A DNA stretch of 58,723 nt from UMGS1649 sp045651205 (GCA_045651205.1 JAZRSA010000064.1:1-58723), one strand, 5' to 3'. Shown: positions 1 to 8,410, counted from the first letter of the stretch. A program made the numbers and translations. The notes: generated by a model from the sequence alone, not told the origin.

Positions 1-19
1 TTAAAGGAGGTAAATAACA

Positions 20-1141
20 ATGATAAATAAAAAAGGTATTTCAATGATAACATTAGCTGTAACTGTTTTAGTAATGATAATATTAGCAGGAGTAGTTATA
101 ATTGCTCTTTCGGATGGTGGAATAATAGATAAAGCATCAAACACTGTTACAGGATATAATGATAGAGAACAAGCTGAAGGCGATATTGTAAATAGAATAG
201 AGGATCAAATAGAAAATGAACTAGGTGGTTCTGCTGGAAATCCTGGTAATACAGATACACCATCGACACCATCTAATCCAAATCCACCGCAAGAAATAGG
301 GCCACAAGTATTAAAAGATGTAATAACAAGCGCAAATTACGGCGATGCGATAAATTATTCTGCAAACGGACTTACAAATTGGAAAGTGTTTTATAATGAT
401 GGTACAAATGTATTTATAATTGCATCAGATTATATGCCTAATGAACATTTGCCTGAAAATGCGTTAATGGGTACTCATGCAGATTATCCAAACTCTGCAT
501 ATTGGCCAGATGGAAGTGTATATTTAAACAATGTTGTTGGCGCGGCGGATATAGATACAAATATAGCAAGAAAATTTATGCTTGGATGGCTTTCAAAATA
601 TCCAACAAGCACAAATCAAAATATAAAAGCAATAGCAACAATGATGGATCAAGAAGTGTGGGGAGTTTTTGTTGCAAATCAATATGCAGATAGTGCTATT
701 GCATCTCCAACATATGAGATGTTTGCAAATAGCTGGAATCAAAAATATCCTACAAGTGCACAGGTATATTGTGATTTGGTAAGTGATGTTGGTTATTATG
801 TAACAACAACAGCGCCGGCAGATAGAACAGAAACAATCACAGCAGTATCTACAAATCTTTCGGATGAAACAGGGTATGCAGATACACTATATTTCCCACA
901 TACAAGTACATATAATAATAGTAATGGATATTGGTTAGCATCTCCATCGACGTTCGTATATCAAAAAACACAATCTCCACAATATGTATATCAAACAGGT
1001 GAAATAGGAGCTTCTGCAGCGGGGTGCTGTAGCACAAATGATAAAACTATAGTAACAGCAGACTTTGCTTTAAGACCGGTTGTGTGCTTAAATACTGCTG
1101 TAAAGGCTACTAAGACATCTAGTGGATGGATATTAGAATAA
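20..1141 (+). CDS. Prepilin-like surface protein with DUF6273-like C-terminal domain
   Basis: 373 aa. The start is the ATG at 20, 9 nt behind AAAGGAGG. Residues 4-30 form a short basic KKGIS leader followed by one hydrophobic helix, as in type IV prepilins, but position +5 after the presumed cleavage glycine is Thr instead of the usual Glu. A Pro/Asn/Thr-rich linker (about 70-95) leads to a globular domain. Near its end are YWLASPS and ALRPVVCLNT, which recall the WLRSP...RPV core of DUF6273 (FGE/C-lectin-like fold). It is probably membrane-anchored or assembled outside the cell. The N-terminus matches the genes at 35876, 52215 and 57734, but the body is unrelated to theirs. The upstream region lies outside the window. 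The family call for the C-terminal domain is by motif only. Confidence 0.75.
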   Translation: MINKKGISMITLAVTVLVMIILAGVVIIALSDGGIIDKASNTVTGYNDREQAEGDIVNRIEDQIENELGGSAGNPGNTDTPSTPSNPNPPQEIGPQVLKDVITSANYGDAINYSANGLTNWKVFYNDGTNVFIIASDYMPNEHLPENALMGTHADYPNSAYWPDGSVYLNNVVGAADIDTNIARKFMLGWLSKYPTSTNQNIKAIATMMDQEVWGVFVANQYADSAIASPTYEMFANSWNQKYPTSAQVYCDLVSDVGYYVTTTAPADRTETITAVSTNLSDETGYADTLYFPHTSTYNNSNGYWLASPSTFVYQKTQSPQYVYQTGEIGASAAGCCSTNDKTIVTADFALRPVVCLNTAVKATKTSSGWILE

Positions 1142-1156
1142 TAATAAGAAATAAAA

Positions 1157-1191
1157 AAAGAAGTTTGAGCAAAAACTCAAGCTTCTTTTTT
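1157..1191 (+). terminator. Intrinsic terminator after the first prepilin-like gene
   Basis: AAGAAG..TTGAG and CTCAA.CTTCTT arms around an A-rich loop are followed by a run of T. Confidence 0.8.
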
Positions 1192-1210
1192 ACAAATAAT
1201 TACATATCTT

Positions 1211-1257
1211 TGTCGAATGACTTCTAGTTTTGTAGAATCACTTGAAGTTAATATAAT
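1211..1257 (+). promoter_or_regulatory. Promoter with Spo0A-box-like sites ahead of the T4SS-like cluster
   Basis: TATAAT at 1252-1257 lies 16 nt after TTGTAG (1230-1235). A perfect TGTCGAA (the Spo0A '0A box') is at 1211-1217. A one-mismatch TGTAGAA at 1231-1237 overlaps the -35 and lies exactly 20 bp, two helical turns, downstream. Overlap of a 0A box with a poor -35 is typical of Spo0A-activated sigma-A promoters. Binding is inferred. Confidence 0.5.
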
Positions 1258-1274
1258 AGACGTGTATATTTGTA

Positions 1275-3095
1275 ATGGGTGGTAATGTGTTTGTATGGTA
1301 TTTGGTAATATCTTTTGTATTTTTTGTAATAGTAGACTATATAACAATATATAGTTTTTTAGATTCAAAAGTATTATATACAACTAGTGGTAGTAAAATA
1401 AACTACGAGAATAAGCAAAATAATCATAATCTTTTTGAAGAGATAGAAAAAACAAACAAGATAGATTTAGTCATATTAATAGTTTTATCTTTAATTATTT
1501 TCCTTTTAATATTTAGCGTTTCACTGTGTGTATTTAGCATAACTCCATTAACTTTAGACTTAGGATATAAACAAATAAATATAACATCAATATTTTCTGG
1601 TAAAATGCCAACGGTTAAAATAATATATAATTTATCTGCGGGCGTATTTTCACTAATACTTGTATTTAGAAATAAGCAGAAAATATTGGTATATATAAAA
1701 AATAAGTTTGTAAAATTAATAAAATTAGACAATCAAAGTGTAAGTAAAGAAAAAATAGCAAATGTTTTGGATATTGCTCACGATGAAAATGATGAGTGCA
1801 TAAGTATAAGTGAAGAGGCGCTTTACCAAAATGCATTAATAACTGGTAGCATTGGTAGCGGTAAAACTAGTGGTGCAATATCTAGACTTGCTTATTCATT
1901 AATAAAAAGTGGAAAATGTGGATTAATACTAGATATAAAAGGCAACTTTGTATATACAATAGAAGAAATGTGCAAAAGGTGTGGTAGACTTAAAGATTTG
2001 AAGATAATATCTAAAACATCTAATGAATATTTTGAAATTTTGAATAATGAAGATTCTAAATTAGAATTAGCTGCAAGAGTTAAACAAGTGCTAGAATTGC
2101 TATCTTCTAAAAATAATAGCGATCCGTATTGGTTAGATAAAGTTCAAAATTTCTTAACAAACATCTTTGTAATCATGAAGTATTTAGATAAATTTAATAT
2201 ACTAGAATTGCATAGACTTGTTACGGAAGACATATATTTAAAACAAGCATTAGATGACGTTAAAGAAAATGCTGCTAAAAAGCCACCAGATGACAAATTA
2301 GCTTTTGAATTGACTAATGCAATTAATTTCATATCTAAAGAGTTTGATGGCTTAGATTTAAGAGTTAAGACAATTATTAAATCCGAAATAACAAGGTTTA
2401 CAACGCCTCTTATAACAGAATATGAAGTATATAATCAGTTTTGCAATAAGGGAGAAAAAGAAGAAATTAAATTTAATGACAAAAACATTATAGTTTTATC
2501 TATACCTATAGGGGAGAATAGAAATATTGCTAAAATAATGGCAACCATTCTAAAATTAGAGTTTCAAAAATATGTTTTATCTAATATTAAAAATCCAACA
2601 CCTACATTTTTTATAGCCGATGAGTTCCAAGAGTTCGTAAATAGCGCAGACAGTCAGTTTTTATCTTTATCTAGAGAAGCAAGGTGTATGAATATAATTA
2701 GCACACAAAGCTATTCATCTTTAAAATCAACATTAAAGGATGAAGAAAGTACACGAGTAATTATTCAGAATCTTGTAAATAAAATATGGTTTAGAAATGA
2801 TGATAACTATACAGTATCTGAAATAATAAAACAATTAGGTAAGACTAATGTAATAAGAGAAAATAGAAGTATTAGTGAATCTGGAACTGAAAGCAAAAAA
2901 TATTTGTTTAAAGAGGGATTTAGAAATACCAAAAGTAGCATTTCTAAAACATTAAATTATATCGAGACAAAAGAAAATGAGTATGACGAAAATTTCTTTA
3001 CGAGAGAGCTAAAAACATTTGAAGCTTTAGCGTTAATTGTAGGAAAAGATGGGATAGATAGTCCCAAAAAGATAATATTTGAGAGGTGGAAATAA
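1275..3095 (+). CDS. VirD4/TraD-like type IV coupling ATPase
   Basis: 606 aa. Hydrophobic segments lie near residues 5-30, 65-90 and 110-130. A cytosolic motor domain follows, with Walker A GSIGSGKTSG (about 192) and Walker B FFIADEF (about 446), and then an ISTQS motif as in TrwB/TraD ATPases. In the family, the hexameric ATPase delivers DNA or protein substrates to a type IV secretion channel. It is the first gene of a tight four-gene set, and its stop abuts the next ATG. The start is uncertain: ATG 1275 has no clear ribosome site and lies about 10 nt after the predicted transcript start, while GTG 1287 follows GGGTGG. A second, only distantly similar coupling-type ATPase is at 47662. No relaxase or VirB4 is nearby. 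Confidence 0.75.
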   Translation: MGGNVFVWYLVISFVFFVIVDYITIYSFLDSKVLYTTSGSKINYENKQNNHNLFEEIEKTNKIDLVILIVLSLIIFLLIFSVSLCVFSITPLTLDLGYKQINITSIFSGKMPTVKIIYNLSAGVFSLILVFRNKQKILVYIKNKFVKLIKLDNQSVSKEKIANVLDIAHDENDECISISEEALYQNALITGSIGSGKTSGAISRLAYSLIKSGKCGLILDIKGNFVYTIEEMCKRCGRLKDLKIISKTSNEYFEILNNEDSKLELAARVKQVLELLSSKNNSDPYWLDKVQNFLTNIFVIMKYLDKFNILELHRLVTEDIYLKQALDDVKENAAKKPPDDKLAFELTNAINFISKEFDGLDLRVKTIIKSEITRFTTPLITEYEVYNQFCNKGEKEEIKFNDKNIIVLSIPIGENRNIAKIMATILKLEFQKYVLSNIKNPTPTFFIADEFQEFVNSADSQFLSLSREARCMNIISTQSYSSLKSTLKDEESTRVIIQNLVNKIWFRNDDNYTVSEIIKQLGKTNVIRENRSISESGTESKKYLFKEGFRNTKSSISKTLNYIETKENEYDENFFTRELKTFEALALIVGKDGIDSPKKIIFERWK

Positions 3096-3416
3096 ATGAG
3101 CAAAAAGATAATATGTATAATGGTGGTGATAGTTATATTTTTAATTAGTATTAATAACATTTATGCTGCAGCATCAACACCAACATTAATAAACAAACTT
3201 AATACGGCGCTAAAAAAGATATTAACTTATCTAGAGAAACTAGCTACACCTGCGGCTGGAGTTGCAATAGCTACTGGTGTTATGATAAGAAAGTTAAGTT
3301 TTGGAGATGAAGAAAAGTTAATATTAGGCAAACGAACCATAATAAACGCAATAATAGGATATTTGTTAATACAATTAATAGATTTAATAATTAAATTTAT
3401 AGAGGAAATTGTATAG
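3096..3416 (+). CDS. VirB2/TrbC-like small membrane protein
   Basis: 106 aa. An N-terminal signal sequence (about 1-25, ending NIYA|AA) is followed by a helix-forming stretch. Two hydrophobic segments follow, around 52-65 (PAAGVAIATGVMI) and 83-106, separated by a short charged loop. This is the topology and size of VirB2/TrbC pilin subunits, although primary sequence is too diverged for a firm assignment. It begins directly after the stop of the VirD4-like gene, and its TAG overlaps the GTG of the next gene, so the set is translationally coupled. Firmicute T4SS pilins are often poorly conserved, so the call leans on context. Confidence 0.55.
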   Translation: MSKKIICIMVVIVIFLISINNIYAAASTPTLINKLNTALKKILTYLEKLATPAAGVAIATGVMIRKLSFGDEEKLILGKRTIINAIIGYLLIQLIDLIIKFIEEIV

Positions 3417-4240
3417 TGGCAGATAACATATTAAATAATCTTAATGTGCTTTTGGAAAAGTTCTTTGGTGCAATTGAAGAAGAAGTTTTTGTAATACTAG
3501 ATAAGTTGTATAAAATAACACCAGATATTCTTGAAGAAGAACCGTTAAAGAAAATACTAGCTAAAAGTGTAGAAGAAAATATTACATTAATTCTAATTAG
3601 TTTAATCATATTATTTATAATCTTTTATTTAATTACTTATATGATTTCGTTATATAGTGGAAATAAGCAAGAAAATATATTTAAATTTGTATTCAAATCA
3701 ACCATATTTTTAATATTAAGTTCATCGAGTATATTTTTAGTTGAAACGGTATTGGATTTAAACAATATGTTAACAGAACTAATATTAAACATTGGTGAAG
3801 ATATTACTAAAAAAGAAATTGCTTTTGAAAGTTTGAAAGAATGTATAACAGATGTCGAAAAACATATGTCTAATGATGCCGTGTCAATAGATGGAATAAT
3901 AAAAGGCGTTGTTTCGGTCGGTGCTTCGTCGATGCTAATTACGCTTCTTGTAAGATATGTAACAATTATTGTATTAATAATATTATCTCCAATAGCAATA
4001 ATGCTTGCGGCAAATAGTAGTACATATAGTTTGTTTTTAGCGTGGTTAAGAACATTTTTAATAAACATTCTCACTCAAAATTTGATATCAATAATATTAA
4101 TTATTCCGTTATCATTTAAGAATACAGATGAGATAATGTATAAGGTTGTATTAGCGGGAAGTATGTATTTATTGTGTAGAATTACTAATTTTGCAAGAGA
4201 AATAATAAACATATCTGGAGGTGCAAATGTTAGAAAGTAA
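3416..4240 (+). CDS. VirB6/TrbL-like polytopic membrane protein
   Basis: 274 aa. The GTG start at 3416 overlaps the preceding stop and has AGAGGAA upstream. About 60 polar residues lead to five or six hydrophobic segments (roughly 58-80, 93-110, 162-200, 205-230, 245-260). In Gram-positive type IV systems a protein of this kind between the pilin-like gene and VirB3 is the VirB6/TrbL inner-membrane channel component. The gene overlaps the next one by 14 nt. No catalytic motif is expected. It could also be a different multispanning channel protein. Confidence 0.55.
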   Translation: MADNILNNLNVLLEKFFGAIEEEVFVILDKLYKITPDILEEEPLKKILAKSVEENITLILISLIILFIIFYLITYMISLYSGNKQENIFKFVFKSTIFLILSSSSIFLVETVLDLNNMLTELILNIGEDITKKEIAFESLKECITDVEKHMSNDAVSIDGIIKGVVSVGASSMLITLLVRYVTIIVLIILSPIAIMLAANSSTYSLFLAWLRTFLINILTQNLISIILIIPLSFKNTDEIMYKVVLAGSMYLLCRITNFAREIINISGGANVRK

Positions 4241-4538
4241 TAAGGTATATCGCAACTTTAATAGAAAGAATAGGTTTTTAGGAATAGTAGATTACAAAAC
4301 ATTAACAATGTTGTTAGGATACATGTGGATAGTGTGGGAAACTTCTACAAAAATATTTAATAATTACATATATAGTGTGTATTTGCTTATGTTTTTAACA
4401 GTACCAGTAATAGGGTTAATATATGCAAATAGAAATGAAGAAGATATATCTCATATTATATATGTAATAATTAAATTTCTACTAAGACCTAAACTCTATG
4501 TATTTAAACTTAACCATAAAAAATATTGGACAAAATAA
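4227..4538 (+). CDS. VirB3/PrgI-like small membrane protein
   Basis: 103 aa from ATG 4227, 5-6 nt after GGAGG. The in-frame GTG at 4221 overlaps that ribosome site and is a poor candidate. A short basic N-terminus (VYRNFNRKNRF) precedes two adjacent hydrophobic helices (about 25-45 and 50-67), then an amphipathic tail ending in LLRPKLYVF. Size, the paired helices near the N-terminus and the C-terminal LRPK segment resemble VirB3/PrgI. In known systems VirB3 lies just before, or is fused to, the VirB4 ATPase. Here a promoter and dnaD follow instead, so VirB4 is absent from this locus. Confidence 0.55.
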   Translation: MLESNKVYRNFNRKNRFLGIVDYKTLTMLLGYMWIVWETSTKIFNNYIYSVYLLMFLTVPVIGLIYANRNEEDISHIIYVIIKFLLRPKLYVFKLNHKKYWTK

Positions 4539-4541
4539 TTG

Positions 4542-4570
4542 TTGTAAATTGTAAAATATAATGGTATAAT
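4542..4570 (+). promoter_or_regulatory. Sigma-A promoter for dnaD-dnaC
   Basis: TTGTAA (4542-4547), 17-nt spacer, TATAAT (4565-4570). The -10 is 26 nt before the dnaD start. Confidence 0.75.
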
Positions 4571-4595
4571 TGCACCATAAAGGAGAGTGAGTCAT

Positions 4596-5564
4596 ATGAA
4601 ATTTGTAGAAAAATTAAATAGAGAAGTTATGGATGTAGAATTACCAGGTATATTTGTAAACAATTGTATGACATCACTAGATGAACTTAGTTTAAAACTA
4701 TACATATATATAAAGTTCTTAGCAAAAAACAATATGGAATTTGCTAGAGCAGATATAGCTAAAAAACTAGGCGTAAAAGTAGCAGAATTAGAAAAAGCAT
4801 TTGATACTTTAGAAGCAGAAGAACTAGTAATAAAAACTGTTGATGGTTTCGATATTCTAGATGTTAAAGAACAAGAATTAAATAAAATATATATACCAAA
4901 ACTTGAACCTAAAACAACAAAGATTAAAAGTGATGTTGAGAAGAAGAGAATTGCAGCTGCGAATGCTATTAATGAAAGTTTCTTCCAAGGAATTATGGCA
5001 CTTTGTTGGTTTGTAGATATAAATACATTATTTGAAAAGTATGGATTTGAAGAAGAAGTTATGATTGCTTTGTTCCATGATTGTGCAGAAAGAAAAGCTT
5101 TAAATAAAAACTATGTATTTAAAGTTGCAGAATCTTGGTATAAAGGTGGAGTTAAAACTTTTGCAGATCTAGAAGTTTATTTAGAAGCTCAAGACAAACT
5201 TCAACAAATAAAGGCTAAGATTAAATCTAAATTAAGATTAAATAGAGCATTTACAGAATATGAAGAAATATATATTTCAGAATGGATAAATAAATATGAA
5301 TATACATTTGATGAGATAGATTATGCAATAAAGAAGACTGTTGCAAAAGGTAATGCGTCAATTGGATATATTAATGGAATACTAACTAATTGGTATGAAA
5401 GTGGATATAAAACTCTTGCAAACATATTAGAAGCAGAGGGTACAGTTACAAAACAAAAGATAGCAAGCGAAACACAAAAAGTGGCTCAAAGTAAAACATT
5501 GAAACATAAGAATTATGAACAAGATAAAGCAATAGATTGGAATCAATATTACGATAATATGTAG
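4596..5564 (+). CDS. dnaD: DnaD-domain primosome protein
   Basis: 322 aa. The start is ATG 4596, 10 nt after AAAGGAG. GTG 4587 is only one base from that ribosome site and is rejected. The N-terminal 90 residues look like a winged helix (SLKLYIYIKFLAKNNMEFA...). The C-terminal half carries the DnaD-type helical domain with the WINKYEYTFDEIDYAIKKTV and YINGILTNWYESG segments. DnaD proteins remodel DNA and help load the replicative helicase. It lies directly upstream of a DnaC/DnaI-type loader, the usual Firmicute pairing. The acidic, coiled stretch at 100-130 is variable in the family. Confidence 0.88.
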   Translation: MKFVEKLNREVMDVELPGIFVNNCMTSLDELSLKLYIYIKFLAKNNMEFARADIAKKLGVKVAELEKAFDTLEAEELVIKTVDGFDILDVKEQELNKIYIPKLEPKTTKIKSDVEKKRIAAANAINESFFQGIMALCWFVDINTLFEKYGFEEEVMIALFHDCAERKALNKNYVFKVAESWYKGGVKTFADLEVYLEAQDKLQQIKAKIKSKLRLNRAFTEYEEIYISEWINKYEYTFDEIDYAIKKTVAKGNASIGYINGILTNWYESGYKTLANILEAEGTVTKQKIASETQKVAQSKTLKHKNYEQDKAIDWNQYYDNM

Positions 5565-5572
5565 GAGGAGTT

Positions 5573-6586
5573 ATGAATTCATACATATCTAAAGATTTAC
5601 AAAGAGAATATGACTTAAAAAGGCAACGTGCTATCAGTGAGGCGGAAGCAAGAAGAAAAGAATTAATTGAAAGACTTCCAAAATACGAAGAACTTTTACT
5701 TAAGAAAAACATGTTAGCCATTGAAATGGCAAAAACAATGTTTAAAGGAACTGAGTTAGATAAGCAAATTGCTGAAGAAAATTTAAAGATTAAGTTGGCG
5801 GAAATAGATAAAGAAATAGATGCCCTATTCTTTAGTGAGGGGCTTCCAAAAGATTATTTGTATCCGAAGTTTGACTGTGAAAAATGTGAAGATACGGGAT
5901 TTGTTAAACTTGGAAACAAGGAAAGTAGATGTTCATGCTTTACACAGAAGGTAGTAAACATTACATATAGACAAAATAATATGATAAAGTTAGAAGAAGA
6001 GAACTTTAATACTTTTGATATAGCATATTTTTCAAGCAAAGTAGATAAAGAAAAATATCAATCAGATAAATCTCCACTTCAAAATATAGAAGAAATTAAA
6101 AAGATAGCAATGGCATTTGTGAATAATATAGAAAATCCTTGCCAAAAGAATTTGTTATTTACAGGTAGAGCTGGTACAGGAAAGACATTTATGAGTAGTG
6201 CTATAGCACATAGCGCTGTAAATAAAGGTTATTCTGTGCTATATCAAACAGCCCCACTTTTAATGGATATGATAATAGAAGCCAAGTTTGCGGGGTACAA
6301 AGACGAAACAAAGAAAGAACAATATAATAGAGTGTTTGATGTAGATTTATTAATACTAGATGATTTAGGAACAGAAAATTTAAGTAACTCTAAATTTACT
6401 GAGCTGTTTAATATAATAAATACAAGACTTCTTAAAGATAAGAAAACAATAATATCTACAAACTTAACACTTCAAGATTTAGCAGTTCAATATGATGATA
6501 GAGTAATGTCTAGACTTATAGGAAACTACACAATATGTAGATTTTTTGGAGATGACATTAGACTTAAGAAAAAGAGAATGTGCTAA
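5573..6586 (+). CDS. dnaC: DnaC/DnaI-type helicase loader ATPase
   Basis: 337 aa. ATG 5573 is 6 nt after GGAGGAG. The N-terminal third is a long charged helix followed by a four-Cys cluster (CEKC...CSC, about 102-122), as in YqaM/DnaC-type loaders. The AAA+ core has Walker A GRAGTGKT (about 198) and Walker B LLILDDLG (about 261), and sensor STNLT lies near 303. It should load the DnaB helicase (encoded at 40756) together with the adjacent DnaD. Both genes share the promoter at 4542 and end at a strong hairpin terminator. DnaI is the B. subtilis functional equivalent, so the symbol is a family label. Confidence 0.85.
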   Translation: MNSYISKDLQREYDLKRQRAISEAEARRKELIERLPKYEELLLKKNMLAIEMAKTMFKGTELDKQIAEENLKIKLAEIDKEIDALFFSEGLPKDYLYPKFDCEKCEDTGFVKLGNKESRCSCFTQKVVNITYRQNNMIKLEEENFNTFDIAYFSSKVDKEKYQSDKSPLQNIEEIKKIAMAFVNNIENPCQKNLLFTGRAGTGKTFMSSAIAHSAVNKGYSVLYQTAPLLMDMIIEAKFAGYKDETKKEQYNRVFDVDLLILDDLGTENLSNSKFTELFNIINTRLLKDKKTIISTNLTLQDLAVQYDDRVMSRLIGNYTICRFFGDDIRLKKKRMC

Positions 6587-6604
6587 TAAAAGATGAATAC
6601 AAAT

Positions 6605-6637
6605 AAAAAATAACAACCCAAAGGTTGTTATTTTTTT
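6605..6637. terminator. Bidirectional terminator between dnaC and the XRE gene
   Basis: AAAAAATAACAACC and GGTTGTTATTTTTT form a 14-bp hairpin with a 4-nt loop. A and T runs on either side serve both convergent genes. Confidence 0.85.
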
Positions 6638-6644
6638 ATCTATT

Positions 6645-6965
6645 TTATTCAACGAAACTATCTTTAACATCTTTAACAAATTTCTTAACTAAAGATAATT
6701 GTTTGTCTGTTAAAATTAGTTCATCTGCTTCACATACTTGATTTGTTAATGATTCGGCAAATAAAACATCTAAGCTTATACCAAGAACATTGGATAACCT
6801 AATAGCTGTTGTTATACTAGGAGCTTTTATCCCTCTTTCGATATCACCTAAGAAATTTTGTGAAACACCAACTTCTTCAGCTAATGCATATTGAGTTAAG
6901 TCTAATTTTAATCTGCCTTGTTTTATTCTTTTACCAAGCATTTCTAAATTTAAATATGATGTCAT
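6645..6965 (-). CDS. XRE-family HTH transcriptional regulator
   Basis: 106 aa. Residues 9-64 form a Cro/CI-type helix-turn-helix (GKRIKQGRLKLDLTQYALAE, then GVSQNFLGDIERG), and the C-terminal tail is short and helical. It is probably a DNA-binding repressor that may control its own promoter, because an imperfect palindrome covers the -10. It is transcribed toward dnaC, away from acpS. There is no phage gene near it, so it may be a housekeeping or stress regulator. Its target is unknown. Confidence 0.85.
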   Translation of the reverse strand: MTSYLNLEMLGKRIKQGRLKLDLTQYALAEEVGVSQNFLGDIERGIKAPSITTAIRLSNVLGISLDVLFAESLTNQVCEADELILTDKQLSLVKKFVKDVKDSFVE

Positions 6966-6984
6966 TTTACCACCTCACACTGAT

Positions 6985-7013
6985 AGTATAAATATACACT
7001 ACGAGGGTGTAAA
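6985..7013 (-). promoter_or_regulatory. Promoter and possible operator of the XRE gene
   Basis: On the minus strand, TTTACA (7013-7008), 17-nt spacer, TATACT (6990-6985). The near-palindrome AGTGTATA/TATACT spans the -10 and could be an autoregulatory site. Confidence 0.55.
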
Positions 7014-7057
7014 ACTGAACAATCACAAAGTACGCCAATACACACTAACAGCGTGTG

Positions 7058-7444
7058 TTACAACAATGTTGCTATTGAATTTGCAGTAGCATAATCTTTT
7101 ATGTGAGAAATGCTAACATCAATTATTAATTTGCCTTTTTGTTGCATAAGATTAAGTTCAGGTTTTAGAATGTTTGCAACTGGACGGTTTTTATTTGTTT
7201 TATCGTTTAATATTTCTATTTCAGTTAAACTTAGATTGCTATCTATTTTAGACAAACTTTTGTAAATGGCTTCTTTGGCAGCAAATCTTCCAGCATAATG
7301 CATAAAACGAGTAACCTCAGACTTGCTATCTGCATATTCTATTTCTAATGGAGTAAATATTTTTTCTTTAAATCCTGGAGTAGAAAGTATAGCTTTTTTT
7401 ACTCTATCTACTTCAATTATATCTGTTCCACAATAATAACCCAT
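7058..7444 (-). CDS. acpS: Holo-[acyl-carrier-protein] synthase
   Basis: 128 aa, the usual length. It transfers 4'-phosphopantetheine from CoA to apo-ACP for fatty acid synthesis. The signature GTDIIEVDRVKKAI (residues 6-19) carries the Mg-binding Asp. RFAAKEAIYKSL (about 53-64) carries the catalytic Glu/Lys pair, and SISHIKDYATA is near the C-terminus. The ribosome site AGGAGG lies just upstream of ATG 7444. It is divergent from the tRNA-Pro gene. Confidence 0.95.
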   Translation of the reverse strand: MGYYCGTDIIEVDRVKKAILSTPGFKEKIFTPLEIEYADSKSEVTRFMHYAGRFAAKEAIYKSLSKIDSNLSLTEIEILNDKTNKNRPVANILKPELNLMQQKGKLIIDVSISHIKDYATANSIATLL

Positions 7445-7483
7445 AAATCCTCCTAAAAATCTATATAAATTTTAACATAATAC

Positions 7484-7512
7484 TTGCATTTTTTCAATAA
7501 ATATATTATAAT
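7484..7512 (+). promoter_or_regulatory. tRNA-Pro promoter
   Basis: TTGCAT (7484-7489), 17-nt spacer, TATAAT (7507-7512). The mature tRNA begins 12 nt later. Confidence 0.8.
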
Positions 7513-7523
7513 ACTATTCGTAT

Positions 7524-7599
7524 CGGGGTGTAGCTCAGTTGGTAGAGCGCGTGGTTTGGGACCATGAGGTCGCAGGTTCGGGTCCTGTCACTCCGACCA
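7524..7599 (+). tRNA. tRNA-Pro (anticodon TGG), CCA encoded
   Basis: 76 nt. The acceptor arms CGGGGTG/CACTCCG pair fully (one G-T). The D arm is GCTC/GAGC and the anticodon stem is CGTGG/CCATG with loop TTTGGGA, giving anticodon TGG at 7557-7559. The T arm is GCAGG-TTCGGGT-CCTGT, with discriminator A and encoded CCA at 7597-7599. It closely resembles the Bacillus tRNA-Pro. It is a single gene with its own promoter and terminator. Confidence 0.97.
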
Positions 7600-7603
7600 C
7601 ATT

Positions 7604-7626
7604 GAAGGCGAAAGCCTTCTTTTTTT
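7604..7626 (+). terminator. tRNA-Pro terminator
   Basis: GAAGGC-GAAA-GCCTTC followed by seven T. Confidence 0.9.
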
Positions 7627-7632
7627 ATGCTG

Positions 7633-7661
7633 TTTACAAAGAAACAACTATATGGTATTAT
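7633..7661 (+). promoter_or_regulatory. Promoter of the gene at 7682
   Basis: TTTACA, 17-nt spacer, TATTAT. It is embedded in TGTTTACAAA...TATTATGAA, which recurs in the same layout at 8446-8474. Confidence 0.7.
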
Positions 7662-7681
7662 GAATTTATAGGAGAAAACAA

Positions 7682-8410
7682 ATGACTAAAGCAGAAAAAC
7701 AAAAGGAAATAACAAAAAGAATTTTAAGTGCAGGTGGAAAAGTTGTTCATGTAGTTGGAGATGAAGCAGAAGTTGATATGATAATGGAAAAGGGTCAGCT
7801 TTTTGACGGTGAAACTTCAATAGTAGAAGGCGGAGAATATATGCTTTGCCATAACAACTCATTAAAATTCTATTTAGAAAATGAAGGAATGAGACTGTGT
7901 ACAGGGTATGCAGCAAATGAAAGCAAAGATGGGAATTATATGTGGGTTAATCATTCATGGTGCATAGATAAAGATGGAATAATACATGAATGTACTCCAG
8001 TAAAAAGAGATAAATATTATGGCGCTATAATGGATGAAAGAGAAGCTGAGAGGTTTAGAAGGGGAATAGACTACCAGTATGATGCAGAATGCAAAAGAAG
8101 AGAAGAGTTAGAAGCAAAGGCAAACAGCGAAATTAAAGTAGAGGAACCAAAAGAAGTTAACACGCTCGATATTGAAACTTTAGACTTTGGAAAAGGTATA
8201 AAAGGCTGGATGAAGAGAATGATATATAAAATAAGAAGTAAAAGAAGGCTAGCTTTAGTAGAAGCTAAGGTGCCTGAAACAGCGGAACAGCCTAATTCTT
8301 TAGCCGAAACATTACAAGGAAGTATTAATGAAGATATAGAGTATAACGAAATAGAAGAAAAAGGTGAAAAAATAAAGGAAACAGTAGCAAAAGAAGATGT
8401 AATTATATAA
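7682..8410 (+). CDS. Unrecognised cytosolic protein
   Basis: 242 aa, not recognised. ATG 7682 follows TAGGAG. There is no signal or membrane segment. Residues 1-110 look globular, with a Cys/Trp-rich stretch (LCTGYAANE, VNHSWCIDKDG, HECTPV) that might be a small ligand-binding or NTF2/ART-like fold. From 120 on the sequence is highly charged, with a basic patch WMKRMIYKIRSKRR (about 180) and an acidic disordered tail. It has its own promoter and terminator and shares promoter layout with the next gene, which suggests common regulation. Confidence 0.6.
   Translation: MTKAEKQKEITKRILSAGGKVVHVVGDEAEVDMIMEKGQLFDGETSIVEGGEYMLCHNNSLKFYLENEGMRLCTGYAANESKDGNYMWVNHSWCIDKDGIIHECTPVKRDKYYGAIMDEREAERFRRGIDYQYDAECKRREELEAKANSEIKVEEPKEVNTLDIETLDFGKGIKGWMKRMIYKIRSKRRLALVEAKVPETAEQPNSLAETLQGSINEDIEYNEIEEKGEKIKETVAKEDVII

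Noticed and set aside
1275..4538. An integrative conjugative element
   Set aside because: No integrase, relaxase, VirB4 or attachment repeats are visible, and flanking genes are housekeeping.
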